Below are positions 1 to 8,292 of a stretch of 64,000 nucleotides of DNA, piece after piece. The notes beneath the pieces were generated by a model that saw only the letters and a list, made by a program, of their open reading frames with translations, made no database searches and was not told the origin of the DNA. The number at the start of each line of letters is the position of its first letter. Position 1 is the stretch's first letter. This stretch comes from Anatilimnocola aggregata (GTDB lineage: Bacteria > Planctomycetota > Planctomycetia > Pirellulales > Pirellulaceae), in NCBI RefSeq assembly GCF_007747655.1, contig NZ_CP036274.1, positions 62,001 through 126,000 of the forward strand. Direction: 5' to 3'. Position numbers and translations under genes: made by a program.

Positions 1-1182
1 GTCGAGATGGCTGCCGTGCTTCAGGCCGAGGTCGGAACCGCCGGCGAGGACCAACGGAAGATTGGCGTTGCCGTGGCTGTGGCCGTAGGACATGCCGCTG
101 CCGAAGAGCGCCATCGTTGTCCCCAAGAGTGGCTTACCGTTGAGGTCTTTCGTCTCGGCGAGTCGCGTGAGGAAGTAGCTGTATTGCTCGATGGCGAACG
201 TGTCGTAGTTCGTGAGCTTCTCCATATAGCCCGCATCGCCGCCGTGATGGCTGAGTTGATGGCGCGACTCGGTGATGCCGATCTCGGGAATCGCAAACGC
301 ATCCCCTTCGCCGCCGAGACTGAACGTGGCGACGCGCGTCAGGTCGGTCTGAAACGCGAGCACAATCAAGTCATAGACGGTGCGGAAGTAGTCGCCCGCT
401 TGCGTGTGGGGGATGTCGCGATTGGTCCGTTTGCGATCGTCGTCGGCGATGGTCGGCAGCGGAGTATCAAGCCACGCATCGGCTCGTCGCGTGCGAACTT
501 CGGCTTCTCGAACGGAAGTCAGATATTGATCGAGCCGACCTTTATCCGCCGCTCCCATCGTTTGTTCGAGCTTCCGCACTTCCGCGAGGTTGGCATCGAG
601 CACGCTCCCTTTGCGGCGCAGTGTTCGTCGCTGGGCCGTCTTGCCGCCTTTCGGTTCTTCAAACAGCGACGCGAAGATCTCGCTGCAGCGACGCATCGAA
701 GGCAACCGGACGCCATCCGCCGTCCAGCCAAGCGAATCTCCCGTGAGGGCGATCTCCATCGAGGAATAGCGAGTGTGCTTCGCGGTGATCTCGGCCATCT
801 TCTGATCGACCGAGATCGTGTTCTTATCCGAAGGCCCGAGCTTCCCGCCGGTCAGCCACACCGAAATGCAATTGTGGTGGTGACTGAGAGCACCGGGATG
901 ATGCAGCCCGCTGATCGGCGTGATCACTTCCCGGTGCTTTTCCAACGGCTTAAGCGACCGCGAAAACTGGTAATCGCGTCCCGGTGTGGTGATCTGGTAG
1001 TTGAGCGAATGCACGCCGTTCGCCAGGTAGATGAAGGCACTGCGCTTCGGCGTTGCCACCTGTTGTTCCGCCGCTCGCAATGGAACCATGCACTCCAGGA
1101 ACGGGAGCGAGATGCAGGTCCCCATCGCACGCAGCGCGTGCCGGCGGTCGATCAACCAGGACTGTGAAAGAAAGTGACTCAT
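1..1182 (-). CDS. DUF1552 (HXXSHH) protein, C-terminus beyond window
   Basis: This is an exported planctomycete DUF1552 family protein of unknown biochemical activity. The frame is open from the ATG at 1182 to base 1, giving 394 residues with no stop, so the C-terminus lies outside the window. The N-terminus has a twin-arginine-like signal ([10 protein letters not shown], residues 12-21) followed by a hydrophobic stretch. The family motif HQLSHH is at residues 308-313. A late conserved block reads [18 protein letters not shown], followed by an LAGG segment. AAGGA lies about 9 bases before the ATG. It sits 30 bases downstream of the DUF1592 cytochrome gene on the same strand, the usual pairing. 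The family call is secure; the function is unknown. Confidence 0.93.
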   Translation of the reverse strand, partial: MSHFLSQSWLIDRRHALRAMGTCISLPFLECMVPLRAAEQQVATPKRSAFIYLANGVHSLNYQITTPGRDYQFSRSLKPLEKHREVITPISGLHHPGALSHHHNCISVWLTGGKLGPSDKNTISVDQKMAEITAKHTRYSSMEIALTGDSLGWTADGVRLPSMRRCSEIFASLFEEPKGGKTAQRRTLRRKGSVLDANLAEVRKLEQTMGAADKGRLDQYLTSVREAEVRTRRADAWLDTPLPTIADDDRKRTNRDIPHTQAGDYFRTVYDLIVLAFQTDLTRVATFSLGGEGDAFAIPEIGITESRHQLSHHGGDAGYMEKLTNYDTFAIEQYSYFLTRLAETKDLNGKPLLGTTMALFGSGMSYGHSHGNANLPLVLAGGSDLGLKHGSHLD

Positions 1183-1212
1183 AAGTTTTTCCTTGAAAGG
1201 GATTGGTGTGAT

Positions 1213-3642
1213 TCAGCGTTTGCGGAGTAAGTCGGACATCGCGACGGCGCGGATGATGTCTTTGACTCGGTACTGATTTTTCTTGGCTTCGGCTTCGATC
1301 AGCTTCAGGTCGTCTTGATCGTCGACGGTCAGCACTCGGCGCAGAGCGTAGGTGCAGAGGTGCTCGATGAAGGCTCGGGCGATTTGGGCTCGGTCTTGGA
1401 TTAAGAGTTGTTTGAACTGCACGGAGTCTTTGAACGAGCGGCCGTCAGGCATCACACCGGAGGCATCCACGACGGGATTTTCACCGACGCCTGTGGGAAC
1501 CAACTCGCGGGTTCGCCATTGGCCAACGGCGTCGTACTGGTCGAACGCCAGTCCCAGCGGGTCGATGTTGCGATGGCACGCAGCACAACTCGCGTTCTTG
1601 GCATGTGTTTCAATTCTCTGGCGGATGGTGATCTTGGTTCCCGTGGGCGGGATCGGTTCGATCGGATCGACGTTGGCTGGCGGCGGCGGCGGGGTCTTGT
1701 TGAAGATCGCTTCGCTGAGCCACACGCCGCGATGCACCGGTCGATGGCGTGTGCCATCCGACGTCAGGCCGAGCACCGCGCCCATCGTCAGCAGTCCGCC
1801 GCGATGATCTTCGGGCTTCAGCGCGACTCGTTGAAAGCCGCCGGTCTTCGGTTCGAGCAGTCCGTAGAAATCACAGAGCCGCGCGTTCGCCATCGTCCAG
1901 TCAGAATCAATGAAGCTGTCGACGGGCATGTTCTTGGCGAACATCTCGCGGAAGAACTCGACAGGCTCAACTCGCAGGCTGGTTTCGAGCCATGCGTCGT
2001 AAGTCGGATACAGCTTCTTGTCCGGCGGGAACATCCCGAGCCGATGCAGTTGCAGCCACTGCCGCACGAAGTCATTGATGAAGCGATTCGTCTTACCGTC
2101 GGCGAGCAACCGGTCGACTTCTTTCTTCAGCCCCTCGCCTTGCAGCGCTCCACTTCGCGCTGCCGCGAACAGCCCATCGTCGGGCATCGAACTCCAGAGG
2201 AAGTACGACAGCCGCGAGGCGAGTTCCGCATCGTTGAGCCGTTCGCGCGCGACCGGGTCGCCTTCCACGAGATAGATGAAGTGCCGCGATGTCAGCACGC
2301 CCTGCATCGCGACTCGATAAGCATCGGCAGGCTTCTCACCCGCGTCGCGCTCCGAACGATAAGCCTGTAAGTAATCTGACAGCTCATCCTTCTTGACTGG
2401 TCGCCGCCAAGCTCGTTCGGCAAAGCGATGCAGGTGCTCGGCGACGACTTCGATCGTCGGGTCATCGGGCGGCAGCAGACCGTTGCGTCGCGACTTCTCG
2501 GCGTCGGTTTCGAGCGGTCCTGCCCACTCGATCCAATCGAGCAGCACGGTCGAGAAGAGTCCGTTCCCCTTGCCATCGAACATCTGCGGAGCGTTCGGGG
2601 TCAGCAGTCTCGTCTCGCTGCTGTGCGTGAAGATGTAGCTGTTGCCGTTGAGTGCGTTGCGGAAGGCGGCACCGGCGCGGCGATCGACCACATCCGTCGA
2701 GACGACGCAGAAGTCGAGCGACATTGGCATCTCCAGAAACACTTCGAACTCATGCACCTGCGGGCTGTCTTCGGGAGCCGTGATGTCAAACTCGATGAGG
2801 CCATCGACGGTCTCTTCACCAGTTCGCTTGCCGATGCTGAGGTGCGCCGTCTGGCCGCCGATCGGACGAATCCCGCTCGCCTGAATGCGGACCTTGTAAA
2901 GCCCGCTGTGCTCCGGCCCGACCTTGCCAAACCAGTTCGCCGAGAGTGCGTTGTGAACGCTGCCGGGATAGAGCAGATAACGCAGCGGTCGCTTGATGCC
3001 GAATCGGTCCAGCGTTTCTTGCTGATTCTTGCCGCCGTTGTAACGCAGCTCTGCAGCCGTCTTGCGAATCTTGCGGGCATCGCCCGAAGTCACCGGAAAG
3101 GCACGGTCCAGCACGAGCCCCGCCGCTCGGTAGTAGCGATCGACATGCGACGGCGAGAGCGACAACTCCGAGCCAATCCGCTCGAACCCGTGCCACAGCG
3201 TGTCTTCATTCAACTCGCCGGGCTTCGTCGGGTCGTACCGCACGCCGAGCAGGTCGTAGACGGTGTTCTGATACTCCTTCCGACTCAGCCGGTAATGGGC
3301 CACAGCTGGGCGTGCCGCCATCCGCGCCGCTCGCCCTTCCTTCAGCCGCGCGTCGAGACTCGTCACGAACTCGGAGATCTCCGCCTGTGTCGGCTGCGGC
3401 TCTTTCTTCGGAGGCATCTCGCCGCTATTGATCTTGTCGAGGGCCTCCGCCCAGTGATGCGTATGCGCGCCCGACTTGAAATCGCGCGACAACCGATCGA
3501 GTCGGATGTCACCCTCTTCCTTCTGTGGTCCATGACATCGAAGGCAGTGCTTCTCCAGAAAGGCTTCAAACGGCTCGGCCGCGCTGACGGCGCTGCCGAA
3601 CCCAAGGCAGGCGGCAAAAATCATCAATGTTCGGACAAGCAT
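1213..3642 (-). CDS. DUF1592/DUF1588/DUF1585 planctomycete cytochrome c-like protein
   Basis: This 809-residue protein begins with a Sec-type signal peptide (about residues 1-22). A first heme-binding site, CLRCH, is at 33-37 in a PSCyt-like domain with a GEMPPK motif near 74-79. A DUF1587-type block follows ([16 protein letters not shown], about 118-133), then the DUF1592 and DUF1588 regions. The second heme site, CAACH, is at 686-690 and leads into [21 protein letters not shown]1585-like C-terminus ends the protein. In this family the two CXXCH sites imply covalent heme and possible electron transfer at the cell envelope, but no member's reaction is established here. It lies between a GntR regulator upstream and its DUF1552 partner downstream. 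AAGGAA precedes the ATG. Confidence 0.94.
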   Translation of the reverse strand: MLVRTLMIFAACLGFGSAVSAAEPFEAFLEKHCLRCHGPQKEEGDIRLDRLSRDFKSGAHTHHWAEALDKINSGEMPPKKEPQPTQAEISEFVTSLDARLKEGRAARMAARPAVAHYRLSRKEYQNTVYDLLGVRYDPTKPGELNEDTLWHGFERIGSELSLSPSHVDRYYRAAGLVLDRAFPVTSGDARKIRKTAAELRYNGGKNQQETLDRFGIKRPLRYLLYPGSVHNALSANWFGKVGPEHSGLYKVRIQASGIRPIGGQTAHLSIGKRTGEETVDGLIEFDITAPEDSPQVHEFEVFLEMPMSLDFCVVSTDVVDRRAGAAFRNALNGNSYIFTHSSETRLLTPNAPQMFDGKGNGLFSTVLLDWIEWAGPLETDAEKSRRNGLLPPDDPTIEVVAEHLHRFAERAWRRPVKKDELSDYLQAYRSERDAGEKPADAYRVAMQGVLTSRHFIYLVEGDPVARERLNDAELASRLSYFLWSSMPDDGLFAAARSGALQGEGLKKEVDRLLADGKTNRFINDFVRQWLQLHRLGMFPPDKKLYPTYDAWLETSLRVEPVEFFREMFAKNMPVDSFIDSDWTMANARLCDFYGLLEPKTGGFQRVALKPEDHRGGLLTMGAVLGLTSDGTRHRPVHRGVWLSEAIFNKTPPPPPANVDPIEPIPPTGTKITIRQRIETHAKNASCAACHRNIDPLGLAFDQYDAVGQWRTRELVPTGVGENPVVDASGVMPDGRSFKDSVQFKQLLIQDRAQIARAFIEHLCTYALRRVLTVDDQDDLKLIEAEAKKNQYRVKDIIRAVAMSDLLRKR

Positions 3643-3680
3643 CAGATTTGGTTCCTTGCAGCTTTAGGTGAGGCCCAGCT

Positions 3681-3731
3681 TCAGGGCTGTTCGGGCACTC
3701 GATATTCGATGGTGGCAATCACGTGAATCAT
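3681..3731 (-). pseudogene. 16-residue ABM-like remnant overlapping the regulator stop
   Basis: An ATG overlaps the GntR stop codon (ATGA) and reads MIHVIATIEYRVPEQP before a stop. MIHVIATIE resembles the start of antibiotic-biosynthesis-monooxygenase (YgiN-like) domains, which are normally about 95 residues long. The rest of such a domain is absent before the next gene begins 39 bases later. The likeliest explanation is a deletion remnant of a translationally coupled gene. Chance similarity in so short a peptide cannot be excluded. Confidence 0.3.
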
Positions 3732-4402
3732 GGCAATCGCTCCTTGTGACTCTCGATGTGCTTCCGCAACTCGGCCGTCGCAGCAGCGACATGGCCTTTC
3801 GCCAGCTCATCCACAATGCGTTGGTGACTTTCGACGCCCCTCTGCCACTCGGCCTTCTTCACGCTCTCGCGGAAGCGTTGAAAGAAAACATGCAGTAGGT
3901 CGCCGAACGCGACGAGCGGTTGCAGTCCGCTTGCGTTCAGCAACGAACGATGAAAAAGGATATCCAACTCGATCCAAGTCTTCAGATCGCGCGCCGACCG
4001 AAACTGCTCGACGAGCTCCCGCAGTCGCGCCTCAATCGCCGGGTCATCCTTCATCCGTCGCGCGACATGCGGCAGCACTCCGGTTTCCAGAATCACGCGG
4101 CTGTCAATGAGCTGCTGCGGATCGGCCTCCAGCAAGCCGGCATGAAAGCTCAAATGCTCCGTGAGCCGTTCCATGTCGATGCGTCCGACCGTCAGCCCGA
4201 CGCCGGTTTTCGATTCCACGATCCCGAGAAACTCGAGCGACTTGGTGGCTTCACGCAGGCTCAGCCGACTGATGCCAAACGTCTCCGCAAGCTGAGTCTC
4301 CGTCGGCAGTCGATCACCCGGCCCAAGCTTCTGGTCGACGATGTATTGCTGAATTTGACCAGCAACCTGATCGCGGACTTTGGGGCGACGAAGCGTTTGC
4401 AT
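3728..4402 (-). CDS. GntR-family (FadR subfamily) transcriptional regulator
   Basis: This 224-residue cytoplasmic DNA-binding regulator has an N-terminal winged helix-turn-helix (about 5-70), including GPGDRLPTETQLAETFGISR and the recognition-helix segment SLREATKSLEFLGIV. An FCD ligand-binding domain follows (about 85-220), with an acidic-His start (ELDILFHRSL) and late His residues (ESHQRI, RKHIESH). FCD domains usually bind organic acids through a metal ion. It is transcribed divergently from the catabolic operon at 4515 and is the first gene of the operon holding the DUF1592 and DUF1552 genes. It therefore probably controls both directions in response to a pathway acid. GGAGG lies 6 bases before the ATG. 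Confidence 0.92.
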   Translation of the reverse strand: MQTLRRPKVRDQVAGQIQQYIVDQKLGPGDRLPTETQLAETFGISRLSLREATKSLEFLGIVESKTGVGLTVGRIDMERLTEHLSFHAGLLEADPQQLIDSRVILETGVLPHVARRMKDDPAIEARLRELVEQFRSARDLKTWIELDILFHRSLLNASGLQPLVAFGDLLHVFFQRFRESVKKAEWQRGVESHQRIVDELAKGHVAAATAELRKHIESHKERLP

Positions 4403-4447
4403 GAATTTCCTCCGGTACGATTGCGAGCCGCGAGCCTGGACGATAGA

Positions 4448-4458
4448 TTATCAGACAA
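4448..4458. promoter_or_regulatory. FadR-type operator candidate between divergent operons
   Basis: TTATCAGACAA reads TTGTCTGATAA on the other strand. It is a near-palindrome, one base from perfect, that fits the TNGTNNNACNA-like pattern of FadR-subfamily GntR operators. It lies midway between the divergent regulator (start 4402) and the dehydrogenase (start 4515). For the plus operon, TTGCGA (4421-4426) and TAGATT (4445-4450), 18 bases apart, could be the -35 and -10 boxes, which places the operator over the -10. Promoter boxes are weak matches. Confidence 0.45.
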
Positions 4459-4514
4459 TCAGATGCCGTGCAAGCCTCCCCCAGACCATTTCAGCCCCGA
4501 GGAGCAAGTTCGCC

Positions 4515-5480
4515 ATGCCGACGGTCGCCATCACCGATTACTCGTTCCCCGATCTTGAACTCGAGCGGGCGATCCTGTCCGCCGCCGGATTCGAGTTACA
4601 AAGCGGAAACGACAAGCAGACTTCCGCCCTGAAATCGATCGTCGCTGAGGCCGATGCGGTCATCACGCAGTTCGCCCCGATCAACTCGGACGTCATCGGA
4701 GCCATGCAGCGGGCGAAGGTCATCGTTCGCTACGGCATCGGTTACGACAGTGTCGATGTGCAGGCGGCGCGCGAGCGCGGCATTCCCGTCTGCAACATTC
4801 CCGACTACTGCATCGATGAAGTTGCCGACCACACGCTGGCGTTCATTCTTGGCGTCACACGGCAGGTCGTTCCCAACACGTTGCACGTGCGCGACGGCAA
4901 GTGGGGACTGGCAACGCCGCTTGATCAACTGCGAACTCTGCGCGATCAAACCGTGGGGATCGTCGGCTTCGGTCGCATCGGGCGTGAAGTCGCAGCGCGA
5001 CTTGCTCCGTTCAAGAGTCGCCGGCTGGTGTTCGACGCCTTCGTTCCGACCGAAGTCGTGCGAAACGCCGGTTGCGAACCGGTGTCGCTGGATGACCTGC
5101 TCGGTCAGTCCGACATCGTGACGCTGCACTGTCCTTCGACTCCCCAGACGAAAAAGCTGCTCAACGCGACTTCCATCGCGAGGATGAAGCCCGGATCTGT
5201 GGTCATCAATTTGGCTCGGGGCGATCTCGTCGACACGGCGGCCCTCGTCGCTGCGCTGCAATCCGGACATCTGGCCGGGGCGGCGATTGATGTCTGCGAC
5301 CCGGAGCCGATTCCGACCGACGGTCCCCTACGTTCGCTTCCCAATGTCATCGTCGCTTCGCACATTGCGTCCGCGAGTCCAAAGGCCGTGCGGACGTTGC
5401 GCGAAACAGCGGCCCACATCGCGGTCATGGCATTGCGAGGCGAACCGCTGCCGAACGTGGTCAATGGAGTCAAACCGTGA
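4515..5480 (+). CDS. D-isomer-specific 2-hydroxyacid dehydrogenase, CtBP/SerA-like
   Basis: This 321-residue cytosolic NAD-dependent enzyme interconverts a 2-hydroxyacid and a 2-oxoacid. The Rossmann motif GFGRIG is at 151-156. The catalytic set is complete: Arg235 (NLARGDLVD), Glu264 (CDPEPIP) and His283 (ASHIASAS). VRYGIGYDSVDV (71-82) matches the C-terminal-binding-protein/phosphoglycerate-dehydrogenase branch. The ATG at 4515 was chosen because family homology begins there and GAGGAG lies about 12 bases upstream; longer in-frame starts read into the control region. It is the first gene of a nine-gene plus-strand operon and overlaps the next gene by four bases (GTGA). A paralogue lies at 31537. 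Confidence 0.93.
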   Translation: MPTVAITDYSFPDLELERAILSAAGFELQSGNDKQTSALKSIVAEADAVITQFAPINSDVIGAMQRAKVIVRYGIGYDSVDVQAARERGIPVCNIPDYCIDEVADHTLAFILGVTRQVVPNTLHVRDGKWGLATPLDQLRTLRDQTVGIVGFGRIGREVAARLAPFKSRRLVFDAFVPTEVVRNAGCEPVSLDDLLGQSDIVTLHCPSTPQTKKLLNATSIARMKPGSVVINLARGDLVDTAALVAALQSGHLAGAAIDVCDPEPIPTDGPLRSLPNVIVASHIASASPKAVRTLRETAAHIAVMALRGEPLPNVVNGVKP

Positions 5481-6400
5481 GTCATTCGGTTCTTGTGACG
5501 GGCGGGAGCGGCTTTATCGGCACGTGGGTGCTGCGCGAGCTGCTGGAATCGGGAGCGCGCGCCGTCGCACTCGACGTTCGCCCGGCGACGGAGCGTTGGA
5601 ATCGCGTGCTTGGCGACCGGGCAAAGGACGTCATCTTTTCCGACGTGTCGCTCACCGATCGCGACGGGCTGGCCGCACTGATGAAACAACACGACGTGTC
5701 GCATGTGATTCACCTGGCGGCGCTGCTCACCCCCGATTGTCAGCAAGATCCCTTTTGCGGCTGCCAAGTGAACGTGCTCGGCAGCACGGCCGTCTTTGAT
5801 GCGGCCCGTCGCGTTGGTTCTGTTCAGGCGATTGCGTTGGCCAGTTCGTACGCGGTCTACGGCGATGGCGGGGCAGACGCATCTCAGCCGCCGATGTTTT
5901 ACGGCGCGTTCAAGCAGTCGGTCGATCTGATTGCGGCTCAGTATTGGAGGCATTTCGGCCTGCGTTCGCTAGCCATTCGCCCACACGTTGTCTACGGGCC
6001 CGAGCGTGAAGCGGGGCTGACCGCGGGGCCTTCGCTGGCCTGTCGCGCCGCCGTGCGGGGAGCGCAATACGAGATTGGCTACAGTGGAACGGCCGGATAC
6101 GACTACGTTGAAGATGTTGCCCGGGCCTTTGTGCGCGGCGCACTGGAATGCCCTCCGGGCGCCACGATCGCGGACCTGCCGAGCGAACCGGCAACCACCC
6201 AAGAGGTCGTGCAATGGATCGAGCGTTCGGCCCCAGAGTCGCGCGGCCGGATCACTGTTTTCGGCCCCCCTATTCCTTCGAACGTCCCATCGGAACCGCG
6301 AGACATACGTCAGGTTCTGCCTGGCTGGCAGCCGACTCGGCTCGCGGAAGGCATCGCGAAGACGATTGCTTTCTATCGAAACGCAGGGGGGACGGCATGA
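5477..6400 (+). CDS. NAD-dependent epimerase/dehydratase (extended SDR)
   Basis: This 307-residue enzyme starts at a GTG overlapping the preceding stop. The nucleotide-binding glycine motif GGSGFIG is at 9-15. The catalytic residues are Ser123/124 (ASSYAVYG), Tyr142 and Lys146 (YGAFK). Arg-rich substrate-domain segments follow (LAIRPHVVYGPERE). Extended SDRs of this type epimerise, dehydrate or oxidise nucleotide sugars or free sugar acids (uronate-dehydrogenase-like members exist). The catabolic neighbourhood favours a free sugar or sugar acid, which is inference. It overlaps the next gene by four bases (ATGA), so translation is probably coupled. Confidence 0.9.
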   Translation: MSHSVLVTGGSGFIGTWVLRELLESGARAVALDVRPATERWNRVLGDRAKDVIFSDVSLTDRDGLAALMKQHDVSHVIHLAALLTPDCQQDPFCGCQVNVLGSTAVFDAARRVGSVQAIALASSYAVYGDGGADASQPPMFYGAFKQSVDLIAAQYWRHFGLRSLAIRPHVVYGPEREAGLTAGPSLACRAAVRGAQYEIGYSGTAGYDYVEDVARAFVRGALECPPGATIADLPSEPATTQEVVQWIERSAPESRGRITVFGPPIPSNVPSEPRDIRQVLPGWQPTRLAEGIAKTIAFYRNAGGTA

Positions 6401-7464
6401 CAAATCCAGTCGAGATTGGAAAGCTCGTTCATTTCGCCCGCTCGTGTTTCCAATTCGTTGGAATGAACGAATTGAATGCGAGCGAAGCCGCCGAGGCGCT
6501 GGTCGTCACCGACGCGATGGGTGTCTTCACGCACGGAACGAAGCTGTTGGCGGGATACCTCAAAAAACTTCAAGGGGGGGGCTACAACCCGACTGCTAAA
6601 CCACGCATCGAGCGCGAAGGTCCGGGCTGGGCGATCATCGACGGGCAATCGGCGCTCGGCCAGGTTGGCAGCCTGTTTGCCCTGCGCACGGCTATTCAAA
6701 AAGCGCGACAGGTCGGAATCGCCTATGTCGGCCTGAGAAACACCGGACATATCGGAGCCGCAGGATACTACGCGGCACTCGCAGCGCGCGAGGGGATGAT
6801 CGCGATGGCGACAGGAAACGACATTCCGAGCGTCGCGGCTCCCGGATCTCGCACCGCGGTCCTTGGCAGCAATCCGTTAGCGTATGCGATTCCCGTGGGC
6901 GACGGCGATCCGATTCTGCTCGACATCGCGACCGCAGCCGTCGCCGGGGGGAAAGTCTACGCGGCGATTCAACGCGGCGAGCCGATTCCAAACACCTGGC
7001 TCATCGGTCCCGAGGGACAGCCCACGACCGACGGCTCGCTTTATCCGAAAGACGCCGCGCTTGCGCCAATGGCCGGGCATAAGGGGTATGGTTTAGGGCT
7101 GTGGTGCGAAATCCTCTCGGCGATTCTCCCTGGCGGAAACATCACCTGGCAGGTTGGCAGTTGGATCTTCGACGAGCCTGGACGTCCCTCCTGGCACAAC
7201 GCCTCGTTCACGGTGATCGACGTGGCCGCGATGTCGCCCATGGGCGAGTTTCAACAGCGAATGCGGCGTTTGATCGATGAGTTGCACGGCGCGCCCACGG
7301 CGAACGGCGTCGAGCGCGTGTTGCTGCCAGGCGAACGGGAGTGGAATAGCTATCGTCTCGCGCAAACGCAGGGCATCACCTTGCCGCCCGACGTTCAAGA
7401 AAAACTGAAGCAGGCGTCCGAGATGACCGGCGTTGCGCTTGGAGATTTCGTCATCACTCGATAG
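6397..7464 (+). CDS. Ldh2/YlbC-family malate/L-lactate-type dehydrogenase
   Basis: This 355-residue NAD(P)-dependent oxidoreductase belongs to the Ldh2 family, which is unrelated to classical LDH/MDH. Family landmarks are DAMGVFTHGTKLLAGYL near the N-terminus, VGLRNTGHIGAAGYYA with its conserved His, ATGNDIPSVAAPG, LGSNPLAYAIP, DIATAAVAGGKV and MAGHKGYGLGL. Members reduce 2-oxoacids or oxidise hydroxyacids such as ureidoglycolate, malate or 2,3-diketogulonate, and the exact substrate cannot be read from sequence. The start at 6397 overlaps the upstream stop (ATGA) and matches the family N-terminus. Third gene of the operon, it is a second hydroxyacid oxidoreductase beside the CtBP-like one. 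Confidence 0.9.
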   Translation: MTNPVEIGKLVHFARSCFQFVGMNELNASEAAEALVVTDAMGVFTHGTKLLAGYLKKLQGGGYNPTAKPRIEREGPGWAIIDGQSALGQVGSLFALRTAIQKARQVGIAYVGLRNTGHIGAAGYYAALAAREGMIAMATGNDIPSVAAPGSRTAVLGSNPLAYAIPVGDGDPILLDIATAAVAGGKVYAAIQRGEPIPNTWLIGPEGQPTTDGSLYPKDAALAPMAGHKGYGLGLWCEILSAILPGGNITWQVGSWIFDEPGRPSWHNASFTVIDVAAMSPMGEFQQRMRRLIDELHGAPTANGVERVLLPGEREWNSYRLAQTQGITLPPDVQEKLKQASEMTGVALGDFVITR

Positions 7465-7479
7465 CCGTGGATCCTCACT

Positions 7480-8292
7480 ATGAAAATCGTTCGATACCAA
7501 ACCTCGACCGGCCAGATCGCAGACGGGCGACTTCACGCCGACGGACGCACCACGCGACTTGCCGGGGAGATTCTCGGCGAGCTGACCGACACGGGCGAAC
7601 CGGCAGCCGTCGCGAAGATGCTGGCTCCGCTGGAGCCGCGAGACATCATCTGCATCGGCTTGAACTATCGAAAACACGCTGCTGAGGGTAACCAGCCGAT
7701 TCCGGAATGGCCCGTTGTTTTCATGAAGAACAGCGGCACGCTCCAGCATCCGGGCGACCCGATCATCCTGCCGCGACGGCTCAAGAGCGACGCCGTCGAC
7801 TACGAATGCGAACTGGCCGTGGTGATCGGCAAGGAGTGTCACAACGTTTCTAAGGCTGACGCCCTGCAGTATGTGCTCGGCTACACTTGTGCCAACGACG
7901 TCAGCGCTCGCGACTGGCAGATGAAGTACGGCGGCAGCCAATGGTGCCGCGGCAAAACGTTCGCCACGTTTTGCCCCCTTGGCCCGTGCCTCGTCACCCG
8001 CGACGAGATCCCGAATCCGAACGCACTCGGGATTCGGACGATCCTGAACGGCCAGACGATGCAGGACTGGAACACCAACGACATGATCTTCGATGTGCCG
8101 ACTCTCATCGAATTCCTCAGCGGCAGTACGCGACTGGCTGCGGGGACCGTGATCTTGACGGGAACGCCGCACGGAGTCGGCGGCGCTAGAAAACCTCCCG
8201 TGTTCCTGCAACCCGGAGACAGCGTGACCATCGAGATCGAAGGCATCGGCTCATTGACGAATCCGGTTATCGCAGAAGGAGAATCAGCATGA
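7480..8292 (+). CDS. Fumarylacetoacetate hydrolase (FAH) family protein
   Basis: The 270-residue protein has the complete FAH fold signature. Metal ligands are Glu109 and Glu111 (DYECELAVVIGKE) and Asp140 (ANDVSARDWQ). Further motifs are IGLNYRKHAAE (59-69), WCRGKTFATFCPLGP and ILTGTPHGVG. The family hydrolyses or decarboxylates acylpyruvates and includes 2,4-diketo-3-deoxy-sugar-acid hydrolases that release pyruvate. In an operon with SDRs, an epimerase, a sugar-type MFS importer and a 2-oxoacid dehydrogenase complex, a late cleavage step yielding a 2-oxoacid is the best guess. It overlaps the next gene by four bases. Confidence 0.93.
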   Translation: MKIVRYQTSTGQIADGRLHADGRTTRLAGEILGELTDTGEPAAVAKMLAPLEPRDIICIGLNYRKHAAEGNQPIPEWPVVFMKNSGTLQHPGDPIILPRRLKSDAVDYECELAVVIGKECHNVSKADALQYVLGYTCANDVSARDWQMKYGGSQWCRGKTFATFCPLGPCLVTRDEIPNPNALGIRTILNGQTMQDWNTNDMIFDVPTLIEFLSGSTRLAAGTVILTGTPHGVGGARKPPVFLQPGDSVTIEIEGIGSLTNPVIAEGESA

